Origin: Hexactinellida sp. DTS-2022
Lineage: Eukaryota; Porifera; Hexactinellida
Length of the DNA: 64,000 nucleotides
NCBI GenBank assembly: GCA_028753945.1
Contig: JAPNXP010000002.1
Coordinates: forward strand, 3,472,001-3,536,000
Direction: 5' to 3'
Of the stretch, positions 32,696 to 44,581 are shown piece after piece. The notes under the pieces are model-generated. The model searched no databases and was not told the origin of the DNA. It saw only the letters and a list, made by a program, of their open reading frames with translations. Each line of letters starts with the position of its first letter. Within the stretch, counting starts at the first letter, position 1. The position numbers were made by a program, and so were the translations under genes.

Positions 32696-33845
32696 AGGGC
32701 CAGATTAAGGAGTAGGATCAAAGGTTTTTTATCCATTTACTATTGTATGTCTCTACAAAGTTTTTGTAAACGCTCTAATTCTGATTGGCCCGTGACTGGA
32801 AGTCTATAAGAAGTCATTCAGAATTTATTCTGGAAGATTCTATTGAATATTCATGTCGGGATAATTCAAAACGTCCCAAAATCTTAAATAAATTCGGAAA
32901 ATCGGACAAAAAGACCCCATGGCAACTTTTGTTCATCATGGGTATAAATACACCAGTTATATACTTGCCATCCTAATTTCACCGTTTAAAATCTTCCGCT
33001 GATTGTCTCTGTAAGTTTGAATTAATCTAAAAAGTAATCTGATTGAATTTGACGGACTTTTTGCTGATGGTCCATTTTTGACCCCTAAGGGTTGAATTTT
33101 GACGTTTTGAATTATCCTGACACGAATATTAAATAGAATCTTCCAGAATATATTCTGAATGACTTCTTATGGACTTCCAGTCACGGGCCAATCAGAATTA
33201 GAGCGTTTACAAAAACTTTGTAGAGACATACACTAACCGGCCAAAAGTATTTGAACAGCAATAATTTGCATTTAGACATTTGAGGTTATACAAGCATAAT
33301 AACATTAGTAGATGCCACAAAATGGCTATTTACATGAAACGATATGTAAAGTATTATAAAACAGCAAAATTTTCAAATTTACATTTTTATGGAGGCGTTA
33401 AACTCATTAAATATTTAATTAGCTAATTAAATAATTAATTTGTTATCATTAAGATGCAATGTTAATACATTTATTCTGATAGCAGATTTGAATTCCACAT
33501 GGTTTGATTAAACTAAGTGCATACTTTCAAATCAATCCGAATATTTTCCATTGTGATACAGCCACATTTCAATTTGTGCCACTTATGCCACAAGTGGCAC
33601 GTGGCAGAAACACTTATGCCACTTCGTGGTTATTTTCAAAATTGAATTGAAATCACTATATTTTGTAATGTATATCTATAGTAAGATATTTATAGTCATT
33701 TCAGAGTAGTTTAGATAGCCGTTAATAAGTTGCAAGACGAGTATTGTGTGTGCATTAAAATCCCCATTGTTCAAATACTTTTGGCCGGTTAGTGTACAAT
33801 AGAGAATGGAGAAAAATGCTTTGATTCTACTCCTTAAGGCGGAGG
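32696..33845. mobile_element. Inverted-repeat element split by a Tc1-like insertion
   Basis: The left arm, about 32705-32875, pairs with a right arm in two pieces, 33102-33230 and 33797-33834. Shared landmarks include GTCTCTACAAAG, GACTGGAAGTC, AGAAGTCATTCAGAAT and TTAAGGAGTAG. Removing the insert at 33231-33794 joins the right arm exactly. The left terminus CAGGGCCAGATTAAGG looks like a hAT end. The ORFs of 71 and 63 codons at 32594-32976 are arm sequence, not genes. Confidence 0.75.
33231..33794. mobile_element. 564-bp Tc1-like MITE, TA target
   Basis: Both ends read CACTAACCGGCCAAAAGTAT inward, with TTTGAACA following on the left. TA flanks (33229-33230, 33795-33796). The GGCCAAAAGTATT terminus is typical of Tc1-type elements. 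It lies in the right arm of an older inverted repeat, which gives a relative age. Confidence 0.88.
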
Positions 33846-34380
33846 CTGATGGGAATCCAGCCCCAGGCCCATCTTGAAAATAGGCCCACCGCTTGTGCCC
33901 TAGGCCCCGAAGGGTTAATTAATATAAGAGTTGGTTTTGATTGGGCTCTAAAAGCACCCGGATATTATATGCAGGCTTCAAGTAGACCTATGGCAAATTC
34001 TCATCATTTTAAGTTTATTATTTCATTGAAAAATGTCATGATTTATATGAATGTACTTCTAATCCCTCTACATGTGTCCAATTAATTTTTGACTAACAAT
34101 AGTTTATACGTTTAGGTTTTCATTGTGCGATTAATTTTGTCAGTATGTTTTATTCTATATGACCGTATTATCTTATTAAATATCACAAAACAGAGTGATC
34201 CACCAGCATACTTTGTATTCATAATTTACTTTATTACCTTATTTGCAACAAATCGATGTGGAGTCTACGATTAGAATTTCGCAAGTAGAAAAGCACGAAA
34301 TTAACTCTATAATGTACAAAAAATATATAGGTACCTAATAAATAAATTCTGTTTTGTCGTGTATGGAATTGTCAAGTAGG
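33846..34380. other. No recognised gene
   Basis: 33840-33920 contains AGGCCCATCTTG, AGGCCCACC and CCTAGGCCCCGAAGG, resembling the GGCCC-rich subterminal part of the ZMYM1-like hAT element near 58.4 and 63.3 kb. The 78-codon frame at 33849-34085 has no motif. Confidence 0.4.
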
Positions 34381-34382
34381 TA

Positions 34383-35565
34383 TGGCTGTCACGCAATATT
34401 TGTTCCGGCCGGAGAAATTTTAACTCAGAACAAATATTTCATACATTAAGGGTCCGGGTTTACATTTTTTCCCCCGGTTTACATTTTGATCCCAAGGACT
34501 AAATATTTAATTCCGGTAATAAGCAATATATTATTGTGTTCAGTAGGTTGGAACATTAAAGGAGCGCGCTCCATTTCTCAGGAGAGCTATAGGGGGAGCC
34601 CGCCTACTGGAGTACACTCCTTTTTCAAATATATATAGTATATATCACTAATCCAATACAAGATTACCTAAATAATAGATTAATTACGAAACATCGATAG
34701 ATTGGATAATTAGAGCAGGAAGAACGTACAATTACGCTATATTAAATAGGGCATGTATAATTTGCAAGGTTGCAACCGAATAGTTGACCGAATAGTTGCT
34801 TGGCGATTAGCTAAGAATCGGTCGCTTACCCAAATTCAGGTTTATTGGTTTTATAGGAACCCTGGTACATTTAGCTCATCAAATAAAAGCATTCGGCTTA
34901 CCTGAAGATAATATTTTGCTGATCTAATATTAGTTTTCGGTTGACCAAATAGTATTATTCGGTTGACCGAATAGTACAATTTGTCAACCGAATACTAACA
35001 TATATTCAACAAAATATCATTATCAGGTGAAGCAAATACTTGTATTTGGAGACACTGATATATATGCGGTCCAAAATGGCAAATAATACTGGGTTTTGGT
35101 AAGCGACCGATTCGTAGCTAATGGGCAAGCAACTATTCGGTCAACTATTCGGTTGCAACCTTGATAATTTGGTATTAAATATTCATAGACAATATTATAA
35201 TATGAAACTAACTAAGTTTCCATGAGATTTCTCAGTTTCAAGCACGAATCAAAATGAATAAATTTAATTAACATTGTATACTATATAGCATATTTGGTGC
35301 AAGAAATAAGGAGCGAAAAGTGAGCGTGCTCCAATTTTTCAGGAGCGAGAGCGAGAGAACGCTCCTTTTTGTAAGCTAGTGACCCTTCTTATTCTTTTTT
35401 ATCAGTTTGAAATATTTCGTTCGGGTTACATTTTGGCCTGGACGGAACAAATGTTATTGAAATATTTGGTCCTTCCAGACTATAAACAACACGGACCGAA
35501 TATTTCATGACAGGCCCATCATACTTATTCAGCTCCAGGCCCACTAAGCCCTTAATCCTGCCCTG
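34383..35565. mobile_element. Decayed inverted-repeat element containing a hAT MITE
   Basis: About 34383-34520 and, inverted, 35395-35515 share GGCTGTCA, AATATTTGTTCC and ACATTTTG...CC motifs. The right end at 35565 read inward is CAGGGCAGGATTAAGGG, a hAT-type terminus related to the one at 63348. Two ~60-bp GGAGCG...CGCTCC repeats (34561-34625 and 35310-35367) and the MITE at 34765-35163 lie inside. Confidence 0.5.
34765..35163. mobile_element. 399-bp hAT-like MITE with perfect 8-bp TSD
   Basis: ATAATTTG is at 34757-34764 and 35164-35171. Both ends read CAAGGTTGCAACCGAATAGT inward. The inverted repeats extend over 70 bp and carry GGTCAACTATTCGG-type subrepeats, again present in the interior. 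Confidence 0.9.
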
Positions 35566-37855
35566 GCTACACAAATAGGTTCTAAGATTATTCCACTCCA
35601 TAAAGGTAACATAGGTAGGTAGAATGTTGACAAGTATTCGATAAGCTCAGGATATAACAAGGGTTTGGATCTGCATTTTTTCCTGATATATTGTTGATCC
35701 AAGATTTGCAATTTTTTGCAAAAATTATAAAATGTTTGCCGAAGGGGGATTTTTCTCTGTATGTTTACTATCCTTGTTATCACTAGCAATATTATTATCA
35801 TCCATATGTTCTTCCACCAAATATTCATTAGTTTCCAAGGAGTTTGCGGATCCATTACTAATGTATGTTTCAAGCAAATGAGTATGTGTCTTTACTATTG
35901 CACTTTAAGAACTACTCATAAGTATAATGCATAAAGATTGGAATAAATTATTGATACTTGTCATTTCAACAGCGCGTGCAATAAATCCGACTACAATGAA
36001 AAAACAGTTTTCTCACATCTTTTATTTATTATTTATACGAAATACTATGCTGTGTATTAATTGAGCCGAAGATAAGTGAAGAATTACTTTAAAGTCGGTG
36101 AAGAACAATTCTTGTCTCTTTAAACAATTTCAATATATTTATTTGATCTTCAGTGTACATATGTTCAATAAAAGGATTATAACTTAGTTACTGTATGTAA
36201 CCTCTAACATGAAGACCAATAACACTATTTCTATAATACTGTTGTAAGCTAATTAACTCAAGCCAGTTATCATTAGAATACCTCTGTAAACTAGACAAAT
36301 CAAATTTAGCTTTTCGCAGGGCTGCAGAACTTTAACCTTATTTACGTTACCATAATTAAGTGCTAAGTTTGTATTCTCCACAGAATCAAATTGATCATAG
36401 GAATAAGCATTTACAGATGTATCTGCTACCCCTCTAGCTAACTACTAACCTATGTGAATGTGATAAATATCGTGAGTGCACAGTTGTATTATCGAAATGC
36501 TTTTCAGATGAGGTTGCAATAGCTTCATACTCCACAATAATATTATCACCAATTTACACTCCAGTCTCCAACGGCTCTTTCTTTATTACAAATGTAAATT
36601 CAAAACAATCTTTAAACTTACACGCTGTTTTTGCTCTAAAAAAACAGCTATTTTGTTTTCTACTACTAAGTTTATTAACCTTTCTGTATTGAAAAGAAAG
36701 AACACATACAAAATTTCCATCGATTTTTGAACTAAATAAATTGGGCCAATCTTTAGAAATACTACAGAGTCTCCATTAATTAGTGTAATAATTTCCATTC
36801 CATTCCACTTAGCAAAAATTAACCACAGATTTCCTCACTAAAGACGGATTGTTCAACTATGCTTCATTACCCAGAGTACTCTCATCTACTGATGGCACTA
36901 GCAATTTGGACTCAGGGATATTGGAGGGAATATCAATTTCAGGTTGCGGGTCATCGGTAGGTGACAATACCGGGACTTGTTGAACAGAAGAAGAAGAGGT
37001 ATGATGCAATTTAGGGACAAAGATTCATGAAATGAGCTTAAAGTATCTGAACCTTCTCGACAGGCTAGAATAAAGCTAGTGAATATATCTGGTTGTTTGA
37101 CTGTGATAGCTATATATGTATTCCCAAATAGCTCTAATATCCTTCAACTAAAATCAATGCTTCCACTAAGTTACAATTTCGCCTGATTAGTCGAATCCAT
37201 TGCATTTACTCCATTAGACACCAACTAAACTTTTTCGACTGGTCGTGGAGTTTGTCATCCACTAGCATGAACTCACCACTAACAAACGGACACTCTAAGC
37301 TGAAAGATTTCATTGCATCTAACCATAGACAATAATTATAGTTTACGAATGACCAAAATGGATATCAGTCCTCCCTGTTTGGGGAGGAGAAGAAGCTATC
37401 TTAGACATCAGACAGTACAGAAGCCAATAAACGTAGCAAAATGTTATTAGCTACGTCTCGCTGTAAACTAGGAAAACTGATATAGAACTCCTTCAAACTC
37501 ATCTTACTGAGCTCTACGGTGTCAGGAAATGAGCTAACAGATATTAACTGAGTACTGATATGCTCTACTGCCAATTGGGATACATCAATGGGAATGATAG
37601 ACTTACGCGTACTGATCATTTGATTCACGAGATGCTGAAAGTTTCCTCTATTCAATCTCCATTTGGAGCTGAGAGAATCACGCTTAGTAGCCTTGTTTTT
37701 TCCAAAAAGAATAATTTACAATTTTCCCCAGACAGATTTTGGCTTATGTTTGTCTCCTTTGTTCAAAACATCTCTTACGCTATGAGAAGCTTTCATAGCC
37801 GAGTTTCTGGAGAACTTCGACGAATTGCTCTATTGAAGTCATTACTAGATGAAAT
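35540..37855 (-). pseudogene. Decayed coding remnant, family not recognised
   Basis: On the minus strand several separated, frame-shifted stretches have ordinary protein composition. They start near 37855 with MTSIEQFVEVLQKLGY, continue with RDVLNKGDKHKPKSVWGK, and then an 84-codon open piece at 37401-37655 (SIIPIDVSQLAVEHISTQLI, SKMSLKEFYISFPSLQRDVA). Next come CLDAMKSFSLECPFVSGEF near 37270 and LLYPELIEYLSTFYLPMLPL near 35620-35680. Stops and shifts separate the pieces. The CPFVSGEF and LPMLPLWSGIIL phrases remind me of proteins carried by repeated elements in invertebrates, but I cannot name the family. The 157-codon plus-strand frame over the same place (37560-38033) has no such character and I treat it as its shadow. 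Confidence 0.4.
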
Positions 37856-37859
37856 AATA

Positions 37860-38630
37860 ATAATATGGGTATTACTCCGGTTAATACGGAATTCGGGTAA
37901 AGCGAACAAATTTTTATCGTCCGGGTATCGACTGCATATAGTAATATTATATAATCATGTTAGTATTCTAGGCCGGAGGTATTTCCTCCCGCCGGCCTTG
38001 AGCATCCAAACCTTGAGGGCCACGATATTGTAAATTAAATTTTAGATTTGATCCTATAAAATGTAGTGGTAAAAATATCGGTCCGGCCTTGGCCTGCCAT
38101 GGTATTATTAATAAATAAAAAAGTAGCTAAGGGAAATTAAATAAATAAACTCACTTGAATTGGAAGAATCAACTTGAAGGAATATAGAAGAGAGCAGAAA
38201 ATGAAATGAGGAGAAAATGGAGATGAGAAATATGCTGTAAAGTCAAAAACATGTTTGAAATAAAAGTGAAAATGTGAGCATGAAAAAAAAAAAATATATC
38301 TGAAGAAAATTAAGTAGAAGAAAGGCAGTGTATATATATAGTGAGAAATCATTGAATTAAAAACAAAGGACATAATAAATTCTTATCAATAGTACTACGT
38401 ATTAGAATTGACAACATATTCTACATTATGGACAATGGATAGGTATGCAAATCATCATTGTAAGCCGATTTAGTGAAATTTATGTTATTAATATATTTTC
38501 AAAATGAATATTTGTTTTGAAATTTACATGACAGGTTGTCATAGGTGAGATAAAGATGTGATTAAAAGGAAGATTTTATATAATGAATATTTACGGAAAA
38601 AAGTGGTCTAAATTTGAGCAAAAATTGCTA
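37860..38630. other. No recognised gene; one GC hairpin
   Basis: GGCCGGAGGTATTTCCTCCC and the following GCCGGCC form a small hairpin at about 37972-38000. The remainder is purine-biased AT-rich DNA (38150-38330). Confidence 0.45.
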
Positions 38631-38639
38631 AGTCATCTT

Positions 38640-39500
38640 AAGGAGTCATAAAGTTAAATATGGCCAGTTTCTATAGAACGTCTCTACAAAGTTAATCAGA
38701 ACACTCCAATCTTTATATCAGCATGACTGGAAGCACATAAAAAGTCATCAAAAAAACTCTAGACGATTCTGATGTATATCCAAACACCTGCAGGGCCAGC
38801 AGGGGGCAGAAAATGGACCATCAGCTATAAGTCCGTCAAATTCAATCGTATTGCTTAGCCAATTTTGATTTAGACCTATAAGAATGATTATAAACAGTAG
38901 AAAAAATAAAATTCATATTTCTGGAAATTTTAATTTCTTTGACCATATATGGTCATATGGATGCGCCACTTTTGATGACGAAGCAATTAATTATCTCACG
39001 AATGAGAAGTTGTTGCAACTTGCTCTAACCATGTAACGATGTCAATCAATCAATACAAATTCACTGGGCCACAAATTGGAACTACATACCATGTAGTTTA
39101 CATTCTATTATTTTGTTTACCATATATGGATGTGTCATGTGGCACAATTTGATGACGTAAGCATAAATACAATCTTCTTTAGAGCTTAGTTCTAACTTCC
39201 GGACACTAACAGCGGCAGATTTTAGACTTCTTACCAGGATACGAGTTTATAACAAAGGTATTTAGACCTGTTATAAATGACCGGTGCCACGTGGTTTAGT
39301 GTCCTTTTGTCCGAATTTCAAACTGATTTTGGGACGTTTTGTACTTTCCTGACAAGAATATACATTAGAATCTTCTAGAATTTTTTTGATGACTTTTTAT
39401 GTGCTTCCAGTCATGCTGATAAAAAATTGCAGTGTTCTGATTAACTTTGTAGAGACGTTCTATAGAAACTGGCCATATTTATCTTCCTGTCTCCATAATG
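38640..39500. mobile_element. Foldback element related to 32.7-kb inverted repeat
   Basis: The arms of about 150 bp (38640-38790 and 39350-39500) share AATATGGCCAGTTTCTATAG, GTCTCTACAAAGTTAATCAG, CATGACTGGAAGCAC and AAAAGTCATCAAAAAA. The loop contains no coding. The arm is a diverged relative of that at 32705-32875 (CTCTACAAAG, GACTGGAAG, AGTCAT...AGATTC). A single arm end recurs at 51239-51300. Confidence 0.8.
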
Positions 39501-39688
39501 CAAAGTTTTTAAAAACAATTTTTTAATCAAAGTGATGAACACATGCGCAGGCCTAGAAATTTTTTCCAATAAGTAATAAATCTTTTCTGTATTTAGCATT
39601 ATTCAGTATATAATTATAGATAACCTAGGGTGTAAACAACGTTTTAAAACATTTACATAATTGTTATAAGAATTTAAATTAATAAAAT

Positions 39689-39850
39689 GCAAAATAACCA
39701 TGAGTCATTGACTAGGTTTCACTTTCAATACGAATAATTCAAAGACTATGCATTAATTTGAGAGTAAATAGCTTTAGATTATACACTAGTATATCTATTG
39801 AAGAAATAATGCTGGATCAGCGCTTAATCTTATGTGGTATAACGCAATTT
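39689..39850 (-). repeat. Dispersed repeat, inverse of 54340-54475
   Basis: Read on the minus strand this gives GCGCTGATCCAGC, TCAATAGATATACTAGTGT, TAATGCATA and GTCAATGACTCATGG in the same order as 54340-54475. It provides the empty-site comparison for the TTAA element at 53440-54335. Confidence 0.75.
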
Positions 39851-40129
39851 AGAGCAACAAAATCTCAAATACATGAAATTAACTTGAATAATTTTTTGAA
39901 AAATATTATAGATAGTTAAGGGTGATTCCAATCGCGATTTGAAATTTAATATAGTAACTTTTTATTGCTTCAGCGTAACAGCCTAAGATTTTTAACAGCA
40001 TCTTTATATGCATTTCTAAGATTAACTAGATTTTAAAAAAATCAATTTTCATTATGAAACTAAAATAATAAGAGAATTCTATAAATGGCTTCCCATAGAC
40101 TATAACACAGTATAATATGCTTAAGTTAA

Positions 40130-41003
40130 GGTTCAGGTCTACTCTAAAAAATACCAAAATTTCGATAAAATCCCAAACATTGTAAATCTCGTTTTTATTG
40201 CATTTTCGGATTGTGTGGACACCCATGTGGACTCTCACGAAATTTCAAAGAAAAATTCAAATTATTTCTCCAGTTTGACTCACTTCGAGTTTTGAAAAAA
40301 ATATCGGGATTCTGGTGTTGGTTGCCGGTTGCAGTATACCATAGAAACTTGATAATTTCGGGACATAGCCACATATAGGTTTTATCTTATATTAGGATAG
40401 AACAGCATATATCGCATCTTAATTTCAAATCTTTTGGAAAAATATTGAATACTTTCAATGATACATACTTTTTAGTGTCCTCCACCTAAGCCACTGCCAT
40501 AGGGGACACTTTTTTCAAACCCTGCTATCTCCAAACACAATTATTGGCATTGCGGAAGTCATATTATGAATCATATACCACCTAGAAACAAAATCTCAAC
40601 GGTTTTGGACAGCTCTCAATTAGTTCTATCATATGAGTGCAGCGATTTCATTTGTAACTTCTCTTTTTCTTTTTATTTAATTTATTGATGATGAAAAAAG
40701 TGATGTCCACATTTATTGATGAAAAATTTGACTAATAAGTGATTAAAAGAATTCTTGCACTCATATGATAGTTTAGAAGTTTCTCCATGCAATGCAACAA
40801 CAATCTACTCTTAATCATTAACAGGAAAAAACTTATCCGTCCCGCAAAATACGATTTTATAGAAAAAAAAAATTTCCCTGAGTTACCTAGATCGAATATT
40901 ATTGCATTTTTGCCATTTAGAAGGTGAAGTAAATCCGCTGTAAAAAATTTAATTAATTTGGGTGAATATATTTGGTAGAAGTGCTCTAGAGTATACCTGA
41001 ACC
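40130..41003 (+). mobile_element. TTAA-target MITE, family GGTTCAGGT, copy 1
   Basis: The 874-bp element starts GGTTCAGGTCTACTCTA; the other end read inward is GGTTCAGGTATACTCTAGAG. TTAA is at 40126-40129 and 41004-41007. Nearly identical to the adjacent copy; ORF at 40026-40238 minus is incidental. Confidence 0.88.
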
Positions 41004-41007
41004 TTAA

Positions 41008-41879
41008 GGTTCAGGTCTACTCTACAAAATACCAAAATTTCGATAAAATCCCAAACATTGTAAATCTCGTTTTTATTGCATTTTCGGATTGTGTGGACAC
41101 CCATGTGGACTCTCACGAAATTTCAAAGAAAAATTCAAATTATTTCTCCAGTTTGACTCACTTCGAGTTTTGAAAAAAATATCGGGGTTCTGGTGTTGGT
41201 TGCCGGTTGCAGTATACCATAGAAACTTGATAATTTCGGGACATAGCCACATATAGGTTTTATCTTATATTAGGATAGAACAGCATATATCGCATCTTAA
41301 TTTCAAATCATATGGAAAAATATTGAATACTTTCAATGATACATACTTTTAGTGTCCTCCACCTAAGCCACTGCCATAGGGGACACTTTTTTCAAACCCC
41401 GCTATCTCCAAACACAATTATTGGCATTGCGGAAGTCATATTATGACTCATATACCACCTAGAAACAAAATCTCAACGGTTTTGGACAGCTCTCAATTAG
41501 TTCTATCATATGAGTGCAGCGATTTCATTTGTAACTTCTCTTTTTCTTTTTATTTAATTTATTGATGATGAAAAAAGTGATGTCCACATTCATTGATGAA
41601 AAATTTGACTAATAAGTGATTAAAAGAATTCTTGCACTCATATGATAGTTTAGGAGTTTCTTAATGCAATGCAGCAACAATCTACTCCTAATCATTAGCA
41701 GGAAAAAACCTATCCGTTCCGCAAAATACGATTTTCTAGAAAAAATATTTTTCACTGAGTTACCTAGTTCGAATATTATTGCATTTTTGCCGGTTAGAAG
41801 ATGAAGTAAATCCGCTGTAAAAATTTAATTAATTCGGGTAAATAGTTTTGGTAGAAGTGCTCTAGAGTATACCTGAACC
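41008..41879 (+). mobile_element. TTAA-target MITE, family GGTTCAGGT, copy 2
   Basis: A head-to-tail copy separated from copy 1 by a single shared TTAA (41004-41007). The right flank is TTAT rather than TTAA. The two copies differ by few substitutions and short indels, for example TCTTTTGG versus TCATATGG. Confidence 0.88.
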
Positions 41880-42581
41880 TTATCTTAGTAGGAGTTCTTC
41901 CCAACTTCTATCTAATGGTTATTTATCAAATTGAATTACTTTTGAATATTCTAAACGAGCGATAACATTGAATTTAATTTTTCTTTTCCGCATGCTTTAC
42001 ATTTTACGAAATTATGTCTAGTTTTATTCAATAAAGTGCATTTTTTCGTTAATTTTCAATTATTAAATTTTTTCAAATCCCTAATTGCATATTCTACTTC
42101 CGATTTTTTGTTCCTCTAAGTATATTGAAAAGAATGCAGTTCCAATTTTCATCTTTATTATTTCAAAATCCCAAAACTAAGGTTTCTGTATGATCAAAAT
42201 GCCTGTTTTATTATTTTGAGATACAACCATTTTAATGTTAGGTGAATATTTCCCGTAATACTCCACCTTATAACTTTATTATATAATCTTACGTGTTTTG
42301 TAATATCCCCGCTGTATTTACATTAAAAATTATATTAGCTTTACTTTTATGCACATATTACAAATAATTTTCGCAGAAATTTGCTATGTAATCCAGAAGA
42401 TACCATATATGGAGGTGTGAAATTACGTAAATATCGGTGTTTCTAGAATTTTTCCACCAAATTTTGATTGAATTTTAGAAAATATAATATAAAGGTATAT
42501 TAATCTGCTAAAAAAAATTTTCGTACAACCGAAACCGATTTCCCGGAAATGTCAATTAATCACGATTGGAATCACCGTTAA

Positions 42582-42840
42582 TCTCCAGATTAATTACTAT
42601 TTCTTGTCCCAAAATAGGATTCTAATCTACTTGAAAGGCATGGTGTATCCTCTCAACCTATTTGGGAAATATGTAACTTAGAAGTTTACCGATCGATGGT
42701 ATATACGTATATTTGCAAAATAATATGAATTTGCAGGAAATTAACACAAAGGAAATTATTGCTATTTGCTATTTATTGGTTTGCTATTTATTGCTTTTAA
42801 CACGAAGGAAATTATTGCTATTTCCATACAGTAAGAGACC
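42582..42840. other. No gene; short direct repeats
   Basis: GGAAATTATTGCTATTTGC and GAAGGAAATTATTGCTATTT recur at about 42750-42822. No feature is recognised. Confidence 0.4.
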
Positions 42841-42842
42841 TA

Positions 42843-43928
42843 GACTACTTTAATAGATGGACTAGTATCTGACAATCTGGGATTGCGAATTAGGGTCCCA
42901 AGTTCAATTTGGGTCCCATCATATCTTGGGTTGTACACATACTCGAACCTTCATCTTGGTGTCAAACATGGGATTTTTAGGGATGAGAAATTAATTAATC
43001 ACGCTTTTGACCATTTACCACGTCACCTAAAGGTAATTTTAACACAAATAGTCTTTGTAAATATGTATACATTTCTATGTTCAGAGTTGATTGTATAAAC
43101 TACAAGACCCACGGGGCTGATTTTTGGCATGCAGGGGTAGTTCGGGTCTGGCTCGGATAAATTCGAGTCTTGAACCAAAATTCACACCTACCATGGAATT
43201 ATGACGTCATTGTCACCTTTTCCAAAATGTGAAAATCCACCTATTTGCTTATAACTCACGCTCCATGAGAGATAGAAACGTGAAAATTTAATACTATATG
43301 TATATTAATAGCACCTACATATTTTCCACTAAAATCACAAATATGCTTGCTCACTTTCCAATCACAAGTATTTTCTAATTATTACGTCATCATGATAATG
43401 CAAAGAAATTGGAAAATGAGCAAGCATATTTGTGACTTTAGTGGAAAATATGTAGGTGCTATTAATATACATATTGTATTAAATTTTCACGTTTCTATCT
43501 CCCATGGAGCGTGAGTTATAATCTAATAGGTGGATTTTCACATTTTGGAAGAGGTGACAATGACGTCATAATTCTATGGTAGGTGTGAATTTTGGTTCAA
43601 GACTCGAACTTGTCCGAGCCAGACCCAAAATACCCCTGCATGCCAAAAATCAGTCCCGTGGGTCTTGTAGTTTATTCAATCAACTCTGAACATAGAAATA
43701 TATACATATTTACAAAGACTATTTGTGTTAAAATAACCTTTAGGTGACGTGGTGAAAGGTCAAAAACGTAATTAATTAATTTCTCATCCCTCTAAATCCC
43801 ATGTTTGGCACCAAGATGAAGGTTCTAGCATGTGTACAACCCAAGATATGATGGGACCCAAATTGAACTTGGGTCCCAAGTTCCGCAACCCCAGATTGTC
43901 AGATAGTAGTCCTTCAATTAAAGGAGTC
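42843..43928. mobile_element. 1.09-kb near-perfect palindrome, TA target
   Basis: Two arms of about 510-520 bp, with only scattered differences, flank a ~40-bp loop near 43370-43410. The outer ends read GACTACTTTAATAGATGGAC and GACTCCTTTAATTGAAGGAC inward. TA lies outside both (42841-42842 and 43929-43930). No transposase is present. A partial single-arm copy at 20950-21130 and 21901-21965 shows that this is a dispersed family. The 71-codon frame at 42883-43098 is arm sequence. Confidence 0.85.
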
Positions 43929-43935
43929 TATGGTA

Positions 43936-43960
43936 TGAGACCAAAAGTATTTGAACAATT
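43936..43960 (+). mobile_element. Solo Tc1-like terminus
   Basis: GACCAAAAGTATTTGAACA matches the terminus of the Tc1-like MITE at 33231. No partner end was found before the pseudogene at 44582. Confidence 0.4.
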
Positions 43961-44581
43961 GAAGTATTATTCCAGACACAGTGCATTCTTATAGCGTATA
44001 CTAAAATACAAAATCAGATCATACCGAATTATTATAATAAGACATCACGAAATTATGCATGAATAGTAAATTTTCCAAAATCAAACTTTACAAGTCTACT
44101 ATGACCGTTTTTGTGACGTTACTATTAATAATTTTTTATATTATTATTGTTTTTTTCATTTTTCCCAGATTTTTAGATATATATTGTTCTAGGTATAGCA
44201 TTTATAACTAATTTTTGTTAGATTTATATTTATTATGTATTTTTGGTTCAGTGGTTGGTGTATAGGAACTTGAATCAATGGTTTCGATATCCGGGCATTG
44301 CATATTTTTAATTAATTTTTGAAATCAGCTGATCTGGAATTTCTTCTCCGAACAAAAAATTATAGATTGCATTCTTTAGAAGTGAATTCCAGAAGAGACC
44401 TTTCCCGGTTTCCCTTGCGTTTCATTTGTTTATATATATTACAAGTTTGCATAAACAAAGTATTATTTTAAGCAGAATTTCTAAATAAAATCAATTTCAC
44501 ATTTCTTACTAAATTTCTTTTAGACACACTACTTATATTCCTTTTTCACATTCATTGTTTAGAAAGAATTATAGGTTTTTT
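43961..44581. other. No recognised gene
   Basis: AT-rich flank of the broken Mutator-like copy. No terminal inverted repeat was found. Confidence 0.45.

Larger units (their letters stand above)
39920..42577. mobile_element. TTAA-target MITE (SGGTG family), enlarged by nested insertions
   Basis: The ends read GGGTGATTCCAATCGCGAT and, inward from the right, CGGTGATTCCAATCGTGAT. TTAA flanks both sides (39916-39919 and 42578-42581). Two ~873-bp elements (40130-41879) lie inside; without them the element is about 0.9 kb, close to its 896-bp relative at 53440-54335, with which it shares TGCATTTCTAAGA-, AATGGCTTC- and CCATATATGGAGGTGT-containing stretches in order. Confidence 0.8.

Noticed and set aside
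37560-38033. 157-codon plus-strand frame
   Set aside because: It overlaps the more protein-like minus-strand fragments, has no recognisable motif, and continues into noncoding hairpin sequence.
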